This document shows, piece by piece, positions 7,780-15,771 of a stretch of 64,000 bases of DNA (positions are counted from its first letter, which is position 1; the number at the start of each line of letters is the position of its first letter). Origin of the DNA: Streptomyces caelestis (lineage in GTDB: Bacteria > Actinomycetota > Actinomycetes > Streptomycetales > Streptomycetaceae); contig NZ_JACHNE010000001.1 in assembly GCF_014205255.1 (NCBI RefSeq), positions 4,526,001-4,590,000 of the forward strand. Reading direction: 5' to 3'. A program made the position numbers and the translations under genes. Below the pieces are notes generated by a model. It was not told where the DNA came from. It saw nothing but the letters and a program-made list of their open reading frames with translations, and searched no databases.

Positions 7780-9396
7780 TTACGCCGTCGGCTTCTCCTC
7801 CAGGCGCGGGAAGAGGACCGCGCCCTTGGTGACCGTCGTGCCGGCGGGGAGCAGGCCCCACTCGCCGGCCTCGCCGATCGTCTGGTCCGCGAGGGCGCCG
7901 AGGGAGGCCGTCGCGCCGAGCGAGTCCCAGAGCTTCTGGGAGGTGTCCGGCATGACCGGGTTGAGGAGGACCGCTACCGCGCGGAGGGACTCCGCGGCCG
8001 TGTAGAGGATCGTCGCCAGGCGGGCCTTGCCCTCGTCGGAGGTGTCCTTGGCGACCTTCCACGGCTCCTGTTCCGTGATGTAGCCGTTGACCTGCTTGAC
8101 GAAGTCGAAGATCGCCAGGATGCCGCCCTGGAAGTCCAGGTCCTCGCCGATCCGGCGGTCCGCTTCCGTGACCGCCTTCGTCAGGCCCTCGTGGATCGCC
8201 CGCTCCGCCTCGCCGGCCGCCGCGGCCTCCGGCAGCGTGCCGCCGAAGTACTTGCCCACCATCGCCGCGACGCGGGACGCCAGGTTGCCGTAGTCGTTCG
8301 CCAGCTCGCTGGTGTAGCGGGCGGAGAAGTCCTCCCAGGAGAAGGAGCCGTCCTGGCCGAAGGCGATCGCGCGCAGGAAGTACCAGCGGTACGCGTCCAC
8401 GCCGAAGTGCGAGGTCAGGTCCTGCGGCTTGATGCCGGTCAGGTTCGACTTCGACATCTTCTCGCCGCCGACCATCAGCCAGCCGTTGGCGGCGATCTTG
8501 CCGGGGAGGGGGAGCCCTTGTGCCATCAGCATCGCGGGCCAGATCACCGCGTGGAAGCGGAGGATGTCCTTGCCGACCAGGTGCACGTCGGCCGGGAAGG
8601 TCTCCTCGAACTTGGCCTGGTTCTCGTTGTAGCCGACCGCCGTGGCGTAGTTCAGCAGGGCGTCGACCCACACGTAGATCACGTGCTTGTCGTCCCACGG
8701 GATCGGGATGCCCCAGTCGAACGTCGAGCGCGAGATGGAGAGGTCCTGCAGGCCCTGCCGTACGAAGTTCACGACCTCGTTGCGCGCGGACTCGGGCTGG
8801 ATGAAGCCGGGGTTCGCCTCGTAGTGGGCGAGGAGCTTCTCCCCGTACTCGCTCAGCTTGAAGAAGTAGTTCTCCTCGCTGAGGATCTCGACCGGCTTCT
8901 TGTGGATCGGGCAGAGCTTCTGGCCCGCGAAGTCACCCTCGCCGTCGAGGAGCTCGCCGGGGAGCTTGTACTCCTCGCAGCCGACGCAGTACGGGCCCTC
9001 GTAGCCGCCCTTGTAGATCTCGCCCTTGTCGTACAGGTCCTGGACGAACTCCTGGACGCGGTCGGTGTGCCGCTTCTGCGTGGTGCGGATGAAGTCGTCG
9101 TTCGCGATCTCCAGGTGCTCCCAGAGAGGCTTCCACGCTTCGGTGACGAGTTTGTCGGCCCACGCCTGGGGGGTGACCCCGTTGGCTTCGGCCGTGCGCA
9201 TGATCTTCTGACCGTGCTCGTCCGTGCCGGTGAGGTACCACACCTTCTCACCGCGCTGGCGGTGCCAGCGGGTGAGCACGTCGCCTGCGACGGTCGTGTA
9301 GGCGTGGCCCAGGTGAGGAGCGTCGTTGACGTAGTAGATGGGGGTCGAGACGTAGTACGCCTTCGCCCCCTGCTTCTCGGATCCAGTGGCCGCCAT
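7780..9396 (-). CDS. metG: Methionyl-tRNA synthetase
   Basis: Class I synthetase that charges tRNA-Met for initiation and elongation. The 538 residues include the HIGH-equivalent HLGHAY near residue 30 and the KMSKS loop in GGEKMSKSNL. A zinc-knuckle insertion has CVGC and CPIH elements between the Rossmann halves. The C-terminal helical anticodon domain is present. It has no C-terminal tRNA-binding (Arc1p-like) domain, consistent with the short actinobacterial form. It is transcribed alone between two strong hairpins. Confidence 0.97.
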   Translation of the reverse strand: MAATGSEKQGAKAYYVSTPIYYVNDAPHLGHAYTTVAGDVLTRWHRQRGEKVWYLTGTDEHGQKIMRTAEANGVTPQAWADKLVTEAWKPLWEHLEIANDDFIRTTQKRHTDRVQEFVQDLYDKGEIYKGGYEGPYCVGCEEYKLPGELLDGEGDFAGQKLCPIHKKPVEILSEENYFFKLSEYGEKLLAHYEANPGFIQPESARNEVVNFVRQGLQDLSISRSTFDWGIPIPWDDKHVIYVWVDALLNYATAVGYNENQAKFEETFPADVHLVGKDILRFHAVIWPAMLMAQGLPLPGKIAANGWLMVGGEKMSKSNLTGIKPQDLTSHFGVDAYRWYFLRAIAFGQDGSFSWEDFSARYTSELANDYGNLASRVAAMVGKYFGGTLPEAAAAGEAERAIHEGLTKAVTEADRRIGEDLDFQGGILAIFDFVKQVNGYITEQEPWKVAKDTSDEGKARLATILYTAAESLRAVAVLLNPVMPDTSQKLWDSLGATASLGALADQTIGEAGEWGLLPAGTTVTKGAVLFPRLEEKPTA

Positions 9397-9442
9397 GGTC
9401 GAAATCCTACTGGTCCGCTGAAGATCGACTCACACGTGTTTC

Positions 9443-9479
9443 GGGGGGTGGACAGGGGACTCCGCCCTGTCCACCCCCC
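9443..9479 (-). terminator. Terminator between vWA gene and metG
   Basis: A perfect 15-bp stem (GGGGGGTGGACAGGG with its complement) closes a 7-nt GACTCCG loop immediately after the stop of the minus-strand vWA gene. Confidence 0.8.
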
Positions 9480-9486
9480 CGGGGTT

Positions 9487-11403
9487 CTACGGCCGCCAGT
9501 TCGCCAGTACGCCCTCGTAGAGCTCCTTGTCCGTGAGTTCGCGGGGGGTTTCGCCGGCGAGGAAGTGGGACGTGTTGGGGGTCTTGAGCTTGCGGAGGTA
9601 GTCGAAGGCCTTGTTCTCCGGGTCGCCGAAGGCGACGAAGGAGAAGAAGACGGCGGGGTGGGTCTTGGCGGCCTCGGTGAGGGACTGGGTGGCGGGGGTC
9701 TTGGCGTCGGGGGCGCCGTCCGTCTGGAAGATCACCAGGGCCGGGGTGCCGGGGATCGCTTCCTTGCCGTGGTGGGCGAGGACCGCTTCGACGGCTGCGT
9801 GGTAGCTGGTGCGGCCCATGCGGCCGAGGCCGGCGTGCAGGTCGTCGATCTTGTTCTCGTGGTCGGTGAGGGTGATTTCGCCGGTGCCGTCGAGTTCGGT
9901 GGAGAAGAAGAAGACAGGGACGGTGGCCTCGGGGTCGAGGTGGGCCGCGAGGGCGAGGGTTTGTTCGGCGAGGGCCTGGGCGGAGCCGTCCTTGTAGTAC
10001 GGGCGCATGGAGGCGGAGCGGTCGAGGACGAGGTAGACCTTGGCGCGGGTCCCGGTGAGGTTGTGCTGCTTGAGGGTGGTGGTGGCGGCCTTGTAGGCGG
10101 TGGTGAGGGTGGCGGCGTGGGTTTTGATGCGGGCGAGGGGGACGGCGGGGGTGGTGGCGTCCGGTGTCGCGGCCTCGCCTTCGGCTTCGGCCGTGTCGTT
10201 CCCACCCGCACCATCCGTGCTGCTTTCGCCGTCGGGTGCGGGTGGCCCCTGTGGGGCGGACTCGCCGTCGGCGGCTGAGGGAGCGTCCACCGGCTTGGCC
10301 TTCGGCTCGGCCTCGGCCTTCGGCTCGGCCTCGGCCTTCGGCTCGGCCTCGGCCTTCGGCTCGGCCTCGGCCTTCGGCTCGGCCTCGGCCTTCGGCTCGG
10401 CCTCGGTCGTCGGCTCCGCCTCGACTGTTGCGTCGGTCGTCGGCTCCGCCTCGACTGTTGCGTCCGCCTCGGTCGTCGGCTTGGCGTCGGAGGTCGCCTC
10501 GGGCTCGGCCTCGGGCGCGAGCTTCGCCTTGGGGGCTGCCGTCGGTTCGGCTTCTGCCGTCGGCTCGGCATCGGGCTGCGGGACTGCGGGCGTCTCGGGC
10601 TCGGCCTGGGCCTTGTCCTCGGGCTTCTCCGGTGCTGCGGGCTCAGGGGCCGACGAGGACTCGAGTTCCTCGGGCGTCGGGGCCTCGGCGACGGTCGGCT
10701 TCTCCGTCTCGGTCGCCTTCTCCGCCGTGGCCTCTTCCGGCGCCGTCGGCTCCTCGGTGACCGGCTTCTCCGCCGTGGCCTCCTCCGTCGGCTTTTCGGC
10801 GTCCGCCGGCTCCTCCACCGCCGACGTGGCCTCCGCTTCTGCCCCAGCCTCAGCCTCCGGCGCCACCGTCGCAGGCTTCTCCGCGACCGTCGGCTCCTCT
10901 ACAACCTGCGGCTTCTCCGCCGCCGACTCCTCGACAACCGTCGGCTCCTCCCGGACAACCGGCTCCTCGACGGCCGTCGGCTGCTCCGTCACCGTCGGCT
11001 CCTCGACGGCCGCCGACTGCTCCTCAGCCCTGGGCTGCTCCTCGGCCCCCGGCCGATCCGCACCCCCCGGCCGATCCGCGACCCCCGGCTCCTCCGTACT
11101 TCCCGGCTCCCCCTCCGCAGGCCGCGCAGGCCTCGGCACCGTCACATTGTCGAAGATCATTGACACGAGGTCGTGTTCGTCGCGGGGTTCCGGGACGTGG
11201 GGTGCCGGATCGGGGGTCGGTTCCGGGGAGGGGGACGGGACCTTCGGGTCCGCCGCGGCGGGCGTGGGGGTCCCGGACGCCGGTGATTCCTGGGGAGGCG
11301 TGTCTACCGGGGTCGTCGTGGACTGCGCCGCACCCTCCGCCTCGGCGGTCCGTGACTTGCGTGACCGTCCGAACGCGTTCCGCAAGAGAGTGAGAATGCC
11401 CAT
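9487..11403 (-). CDS. vWA domain protein with long repetitive acidic linker
   Basis: About 638 residues. The N-terminal 20 residues (MGILTLLRNAFGRSRKSR) are basic. Residues about 25-430 are a low-complexity Glu/Ala/Pro/Thr region with imperfect repeats such as TVVEEP and six perfect EAEPKA units. The C-terminal 200 residues are a von Willebrand A domain with the MIDAS motif DRSAS, plus QTDGAPD, closest to the vWA proteins of tellurium-resistance-like (TerF/TerY) systems. The ATG at 11403 has AAGGG upstream and is preferred over the GTG at 11421. A TerB gene lies 42 kb away, not adjacent. Function unknown; probably a metal-dependent scaffold. Confidence 0.8.
   Translation of the reverse strand: MGILTLLRNAFGRSRKSRTAEAEGAAQSTTTPVDTPPQESPASGTPTPAAADPKVPSPSPEPTPDPAPHVPEPRDEHDLVSMIFDNVTVPRPARPAEGEPGSTEEPGVADRPGGADRPGAEEQPRAEEQSAAVEEPTVTEQPTAVEEPVVREEPTVVEESAAEKPQVVEEPTVAEKPATVAPEAEAGAEAEATSAVEEPADAEKPTEEATAEKPVTEEPTAPEEATAEKATETEKPTVAEAPTPEELESSSAPEPAAPEKPEDKAQAEPETPAVPQPDAEPTAEAEPTAAPKAKLAPEAEPEATSDAKPTTEADATVEAEPTTDATVEAEPTTEAEPKAEAEPKAEAEPKAEAEPKAEAEPKAEAEPKAKPVDAPSAADGESAPQGPPAPDGESSTDGAGGNDTAEAEGEAATPDATTPAVPLARIKTHAATLTTAYKAATTTLKQHNLTGTRAKVYLVLDRSASMRPYYKDGSAQALAEQTLALAAHLDPEATVPVFFFSTELDGTGEITLTDHENKIDDLHAGLGRMGRTSYHAAVEAVLAHHGKEAIPGTPALVIFQTDGAPDAKTPATQSLTEAAKTHPAVFFSFVAFGDPENKAFDYLRKLKTPNTSHFLAGETPRELTDKELYEGVLANWRP
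10297..10464. repeat. Tandem repeats inside the vWA gene (18 bp x6, 30 bp x2)
   Basis: Six perfect copies of an 18-bp unit (GGCCTTCGGCTCGGCCTC) occupy 10297-10404, followed directly by two copies of a 30-bp unit to 10464. Both unit lengths are multiples of three, so copy-number change alters linker length without frameshift. Confidence 0.9.
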
Positions 11404-11592
11404 GTGCGCGCAACCCTTCACGTGAGTTGAAGCCCGTCAATCCCTGGCCAGGACGGACACGTAAGGTTAGCGGCCCTCCTGGGTGATCTTGGGCAGGGTC
11501 GAGGATGGGCGCCTCCCCCTGTCAAGGGGGACATCCGGCCTGCGAAGGTGTCGCCGTGCTGAATCGTCGTAACTGCCGTAAGGACGCCACGG

Positions 11593-11614
11593 GTTCACCG
11601 GCTGTTCACCCTGA
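11593..11614 (+). promoter_or_regulatory. PHO box (PhoP operator) upstream of PhoX
   Basis: Two direct repeats beginning GTTCACC at 11593 and 11604, exactly 11 bp apart (GTTCACCGGCT then GTTCACCCTGA), match the Streptomyces PhoP direct-repeat unit. They lie 70-91 bp upstream of the phoX start codon, so induction by phosphate starvation is expected. Confidence 0.8.
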
Positions 11615-11683
11615 CGCCCGGCTGCCGCACATATGTGCCCCTACGGTCACGCTGACACCATGGGCATCCAAGGAGAGAGCAAA

Positions 11684-13762
11684 GTGCGAAAGCTGCTGCC
11701 GTTGATAGGAACGCCGTCCGGTTCGCACCCTGGCGGCCGGTCCGCCATGACCTGTCGTTTCCGGTGTGGTGACGCCTGCTTCCACGAGGTGCCCAACACC
11801 AGCTCCAACGAGTACGTCGGCGATGTGATCGCCGGTGCGCTCAGCCGGCGGTCGATGATGCGGGCCGCGGCTGTCGTGACCGTGGCTGCCGCCGGAGCGG
11901 GGGCCGTGGGTGTCGCGCAGGCTCCGCAGGCCGATGCCGCCCCGGCCGGCACCGCCGCCGAAACCGCTCGGCGTACACACAAGGGCGCGCGCGGGCTGCG
12001 CTTCGCGGCCGTCGCACCCAACACCGCCGACGCCGTGACCGTGCCGGAGGGGTACCGGCAGAACATCGTCATCCGCTGGGGCGAGCCCATCCTGCGCGGC
12101 GCGCCCGCCTTCGACCCGGAGAAGCAGACCGCCAAGGCGCAGGCGGGGCAGTTCGGGTACAACTGCGACTTCCTCGCGCTCCTTCCGCTGCCCGGGGAGC
12201 GGAACAGGCAGTTGCTCGTCGCCAATCATGAGTACACCGACGAGGTGCTCATGTTCCGGGGGTATGACTCCGCCAACCCGACCCGGGAGCAGGCTGAGAT
12301 CGCCTGGGCCGCGCACGGTCTGTCCGCCGTCGTCGTGGAGGGGGACCGGAAGACCGGGAAGCTCACCGCCGTTCCGCGGCATCAGCTCAACCGGCGCGTC
12401 ACCGCCACCACCGAGTTCCGGCTGACCGGGCCCGTCGCCGGGTCCGAGCTCGTGAAGACCTCCGCCGACCCGAGCGGCACCAAGGTGCTCGGCACCCTCA
12501 ACAACTGCTCGGGCGGCGTGACGCCGTGGGGCACGACGCTGCACGGCGAGGAGAACTTCAACCAGTACTTCGCCAACAGCGGCCGGGCGACCGACAAGCG
12601 GTACGGCATCGGGACCGGGGCAAGCGAGCGGAAGTGGGAGCGGTTCGACAAGCGGTTCGACGTCGCCCAGGAGCCGAACGAGGCGCACCGGTTCGGGTAT
12701 GTGGTGGAGTTCGACCCGTACGACCCCGGCTCCACGCCGCGCAAGCACACCGCCCTCGGGCGGTTCAAGCACGAGGCCGCCACCGTGCGGCTCACGCGCG
12801 ACGGGCGGCCCGTCGTGTACTCGGGTGACGACGAGCGGTTCGACTACTTCTACAAGTTCGTCGGCAGCAAGCGGATGCGGCACGGCAGCGGCAGGGCCGT
12901 GCGGGAGCACAACCTCTCGCTGCTCGACGAGGGGACGCTGTACGTCGCCAAGCTCACCGGTGACTCCCCCGCCATCGAGATCGACGGCACGGGCAAGCTG
13001 CCGAACGACGGTGAGTTCGACGGGAGCGGCGAGTGGATTCCGCTGGCCACGGCCACCGCCGACGGTGCCGTCTCGCACGTGGACGGGATGAGCGCCGAGG
13101 AGGTGTTCGTCTTCACCCGTCTCGCCGGTGACAAGGTGGGCGCGACGAAGATGGACCGGCCCGAGGACATCGAGCCCAACCCCGTCACCGGCAAGGTGTA
13201 CGTCGCCCTGACCAACAACAGCAACCGTGGTGTCGGCTCCAACGCCAAGGCGGACGAGGTCAATCCGCGCAACGCCAACAAGCACGGGCATGTCCTGGAG
13301 CTCACCGAGCGCTGGAACCGGCCCGAGAGCACCAGGTTCGCCTGGTCGCTGTTCCTCGTCGCCGGTGACCCGGACGACCCGGCGACCTACTTCGCCGGGT
13401 TCCCGAAGGAGGGCGTCAGCCCGATCTCCTGCCCGGACAACGTCGCCTTCGACCCCTACGGCAACCTGTGGATCTCCACCGACGGCGCCCAGCTCGGCTC
13501 GCACGACGGCCTGTTCGGCGTGGCGACCCGGGGTGAGCGGCGCGGTGAGCTGAAGCAGTTCCTGACCGTGCCGAAGGGTGCCGAGACCTGCGGTCCGATC
13601 ATCCAGGACCGGCGCGTGCTGGTGGCCGTGCAGCACCCGGGCGAGATCGACGGCGCGTCCGTGGAGAAGCCGGCCAGCACCTGGCCCGACGGGCCCGGGA
13701 CGTACGTCCGGCCGGCGGTCGTGGCCGTGTGGCGTGCGGACGGCTGCGACATCGGCGTCTGA
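11684..13762 (+). CDS. phoX: PhoX-family alkaline phosphatase
   Basis: A 692-residue secreted phosphatase of the PhoX/DUF839 family, which uses calcium and iron rather than zinc to release phosphate from organic esters. The GTG at 11684 follows AAGGAG at 8 nt and is chosen over the upstream GTG at 11633. The N-terminus has a twin-arginine signal about 50 residues in (SRRSMMRAAAVV), as usual for this family. Conserved blocks include NNCSGGVTPWGT, GEENFNQYF, FGYVVEFDP and SCPDNVAFDPYGNLW. The PHO box upstream fits a phosphate-starvation gene. Confidence 0.93.
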   Translation: MRKLLPLIGTPSGSHPGGRSAMTCRFRCGDACFHEVPNTSSNEYVGDVIAGALSRRSMMRAAAVVTVAAAGAGAVGVAQAPQADAAPAGTAAETARRTHKGARGLRFAAVAPNTADAVTVPEGYRQNIVIRWGEPILRGAPAFDPEKQTAKAQAGQFGYNCDFLALLPLPGERNRQLLVANHEYTDEVLMFRGYDSANPTREQAEIAWAAHGLSAVVVEGDRKTGKLTAVPRHQLNRRVTATTEFRLTGPVAGSELVKTSADPSGTKVLGTLNNCSGGVTPWGTTLHGEENFNQYFANSGRATDKRYGIGTGASERKWERFDKRFDVAQEPNEAHRFGYVVEFDPYDPGSTPRKHTALGRFKHEAATVRLTRDGRPVVYSGDDERFDYFYKFVGSKRMRHGSGRAVREHNLSLLDEGTLYVAKLTGDSPAIEIDGTGKLPNDGEFDGSGEWIPLATATADGAVSHVDGMSAEEVFVFTRLAGDKVGATKMDRPEDIEPNPVTGKVYVALTNNSNRGVGSNAKADEVNPRNANKHGHVLELTERWNRPESTRFAWSLFLVAGDPDDPATYFAGFPKEGVSPISCPDNVAFDPYGNLWISTDGAQLGSHDGLFGVATRGERRGELKQFLTVPKGAETCGPIIQDRRVLVAVQHPGEIDGASVEKPASTWPDGPGTYVRPAVVAVWRADGCDIGV

Positions 13763-13778
13763 CCGGAGGGTGACTCAT

Positions 13779-13803
13779 GGGGGGCGCCTGTCCGGCGTCC
13801 CCC
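13779..13803. terminator. Bidirectional terminator between convergent genes
   Basis: A 10-bp stem with one G-T pair (GGGGGGCGCC with GGCGTCCCCC) and a 5-nt TGTCC loop sits between the stops of phoX and the convergent endonuclease/phosphatase gene. T-rich sequence follows on the plus strand. Confidence 0.8.
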
Positions 13804-13811
13804 TTCCTCTC

Positions 13812-14810
13812 TCACCTGCGTGAGTGCAGCGTCAGGTCCGTCACCACCGCCCGGTGATCCGTGTCGGCCAGGTCCAGGACGCGCGTGCGGTCGGCCGCGA
13901 AGTCCTTCGACACCAGGACGTGGTCGATCTGCGTGCCGAACGCCGGGGCCGTCACGGCCGGCCAGGTGGCCGTGCGGTCGGCGTCGTCCAGGCGGGCGGC
14001 GTCGCTCAGGCCGGTGTCGAGGATGCGGCGGAAGGCGGCGTGGTCCTGGGAGGCGTTGAAGTCGCCGGCCAGGATCAGGGGGGCGCCGGGGTCGGTGGTG
14101 GCCGCGTCGCGCAGGGCGCCGAGTTCCCTGTTCCAGAGGTCCACCTGGCCGGGCAGCGGGGGCATGGGGTGGGCGAGCTGGAGTCGTACGGGATGCCCGT
14201 CGACGTCGGCGATCGCCCCGGGCATGCCCATGGTGCCGGGGACGCCGTCGGTGGGACGCAGCGGGAAGCGGCTGAGGATGACGGAGCCCTCGGAGCCGCC
14301 GCCCTCGACGGCCCGGCGGTGCGGGAGGTCCTGGGAGAGGTCGTCCTTCAGCCGCGCGTCACACTCGTATTCGCATTCCTGTACGAAGACGATGTCCGGT
14401 TTCTCGCGGCGGACGGCGGCGACCAGGGACCCGGTGCCCTGCCCGAACTCGACGTTCGAGGTCAGCACGCGCAGGTCGGCGACCGGGCGGCCGGCCGGGT
14501 CGCCGACCTTGCCGTACGGCCCGATGAACCAGGCCAGCGGGCCGAGCAGGACCACTCCCCAGAGCGTGCCGAGCCACCACCGGGACAGCAGGGTGAGCAG
14601 CAGCGCCAGGCCGGTGGGCGCGAGCAGCCAGGGGAGGAAGGCGAGGACCTGCGGGACGGGCGTGACGCCGTCGCTGTCGGCCGCCCGGAAGCCGACGGCC
14701 ACGCTCACCGCGGCGAACAGCAGGGCGGCGCACCAGGCGCCGAGCCGCCGTCCGGGCGGACGGTGCTCCGGCCCGTCGGTGGCGGTCCACTCGGCAGCGG
14801 CGGTGTCCAA
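13812..14810 (-). CDS. Membrane-anchored endonuclease/exonuclease/phosphatase family protein
   Basis: About 332 residues. Three hydrophobic helices occupy the first 110 residues. An EEP-fold catalytic domain follows, with the motifs TSNVEFG, FVQECEY, LILAGDFNAS and QIDHVL, giving the Asn/Glu/Asp/His catalytic set of metal-dependent phosphodiesterases. The start is uncertain. The longest frame begins at 14915 inside the upstream hydrolase gene, but the TTG at 14810 has GGAAGG at good spacing and removes that overlap. Substrates in this family range from DNA to phospholipids, so the exact activity is open. Confidence 0.8.
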   Translation of the reverse strand: MDTAAAEWTATDGPEHRPPGRRLGAWCAALLFAAVSVAVGFRAADSDGVTPVPQVLAFLPWLLAPTGLALLLTLLSRWWLGTLWGVVLLGPLAWFIGPYGKVGDPAGRPVADLRVLTSNVEFGQGTGSLVAAVRREKPDIVFVQECEYECDARLKDDLSQDLPHRRAVEGGGSEGSVILSRFPLRPTDGVPGTMGMPGAIADVDGHPVRLQLAHPMPPLPGQVDLWNRELGALRDAATTDPGAPLILAGDFNASQDHAAFRRILDTGLSDAARLDDADRTATWPAVTAPAFGTQIDHVLVSKDFAADRTRVLDLADTDHRAVVTDLTLHSRR

Positions 14811-14853
14811 GGCCCGGCCTTCCGTTCGCGAGGTGGGATGCCCGAATCCTCCC

Positions 14854-15696
14854 TCAAAGACGGGGTGGGGCGGCGGAAGGTTGCTGCCGGCCGACGTCCC
14901 CGGGCCGGGCAGCATCGACGCGGGCCAGGAATTCCCCGAGTGCCCTGTCGAACTCCGCGGGACGTTCGAGGTTCGGCATGTGGGCCGCGCCCTCGATCAC
15001 GTGCAGGGCCGAGTCCGGGAGGGCCGCGTGCATGGCCCGGGCGTCGGAGACGGGGGTGTAGGTGTCGTCGGTTCCCACGACGACCAGGGCCGGGACGGTC
15101 ACGCGGGCCAGCAGGGCGGCGTAGTCGGGGCGCCGGGCGCGGGCGCGCAGGGCCGCGGCGGCGCCCTCGGGGGAGGTGGCCGTCATCATGCGGTGGACGT
15201 GCGCCTTGACCTCGGCGGGGGCGTACGGGGCGACCATCCGCTCCAGGACCTCGTCGGCGTAGCCGCGCATGCCCTCGCGCAGGAGGCGGTCCGCCATGGC
15301 GTCGCGGGTGCGCACGCCCTCCGGGGTCTCCGCCGCCGGGAAGGTGTCCGCGAGGACCAGGCCGCGGACGCGGCCGGGGAACAGGCGGTAGCAGTCCATC
15401 GCGATCTGCCCGCCCATGGACAGCCCGGCGAGGACGAAGGACTCCACGCCCAACTCGTCGAGCAGGGCCTCGATGTCCCGGGCGAACCGCGAGAAGTCCG
15501 TGACGGCGGGGGTGGTCGGGGAGGCGCCGTAGCCGCGCAGGTCGGGGGCGATGACGCGGCGGGCCGCGGAGAAGGTGCCGAGCTGCGGGGCCCACATCGT
15601 GCGGTCGAAGGGGTGGCCGTGGACGAGAACCAGGGGGACAAGGGGCTGCCGGGAGGTTACGGGGCCTTTGTCCTCGTATGCGAGGAAGGGTGCCAT
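14854..15696 (-). CDS. Alpha/beta hydrolase
   Basis: A 280-residue cytoplasmic alpha/beta-fold hydrolase. The oxyanion HG motif is in LVHGHPFDRTMW, the nucleophile elbow is GLSMGG, the acid is in VVGTDDTYTPV and the histidine in EGAAHMPNLERP. The layout is closest to the haloperoxidase / 3-oxoadipate enol-lactonase group, but no pathway genes are nearby. It is divergent from a MocR-type regulator with only 75 bp between the starts, so it is the likely target of that regulator. Confidence 0.88.
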   Translation of the reverse strand: MAPFLAYEDKGPVTSRQPLVPLVLVHGHPFDRTMWAPQLGTFSAARRVIAPDLRGYGASPTTPAVTDFSRFARDIEALLDELGVESFVLAGLSMGGQIAMDCYRLFPGRVRGLVLADTFPAAETPEGVRTRDAMADRLLREGMRGYADEVLERMVAPYAPAEVKAHVHRMMTATSPEGAAAALRARARRPDYAALLARVTVPALVVVGTDDTYTPVSDARAMHAALPDSALHVIEGAAHMPNLERPAEFDRALGEFLARVDAARPGDVGRQQPSAAPPRL

Positions 15697-15726
15697 GGGG
15701 CGACCTTAGGCAGCTCCCACTACTCA

Positions 15727-15756
15727 GTGCAATAAGATCTTTGCTCTCGGTGCAAT
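15727..15756. promoter_or_regulatory. Direct-repeat operator candidate for the MocR regulator
   Basis: GTGCAAT occurs at 15727-15733 and 15750-15756, 23 bp apart (about two helical turns), in the spacer between the divergent hydrolase and regulator. GabR/PdxR-type regulators bind such direct repeats. Confidence 0.55.
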
Positions 15757-15771
15757 CCAAGGGGGAGACCG

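Noticed and set aside
9427..9442. CTCACACGTGTTTC considered as parS
   Set aside because: Half-site only; the left arm does not match.
7174..10278. A 1034-codon open frame on the plus strand opposite metG and the vWA gene
   Set aside because: It is the GC-rich antisense shadow of metG and neighbours; composition is Arg/Gly/Val/Asp-rich with no domain, and metG on the other strand is certain.
10297..10464. Regular repeats considered as a CRISPR array
   Set aside because: Units are contiguous without spacers, in frame, and encode a protein linker. No CRISPR array was seen anywhere in the window.
11411..11425. TTCACGTGAG considered as a second parS
   Set aside because: Only the central CACGTGA core matches; flanks differ from GTTTCACGTGAAAC.
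13812..14915. Full-length start of the endonuclease/phosphatase at 14915
   Set aside because: It would overlap the upstream hydrolase by 62 bp and add 35 low-complexity residues; TTG 14810 has a good ribosome binding site.
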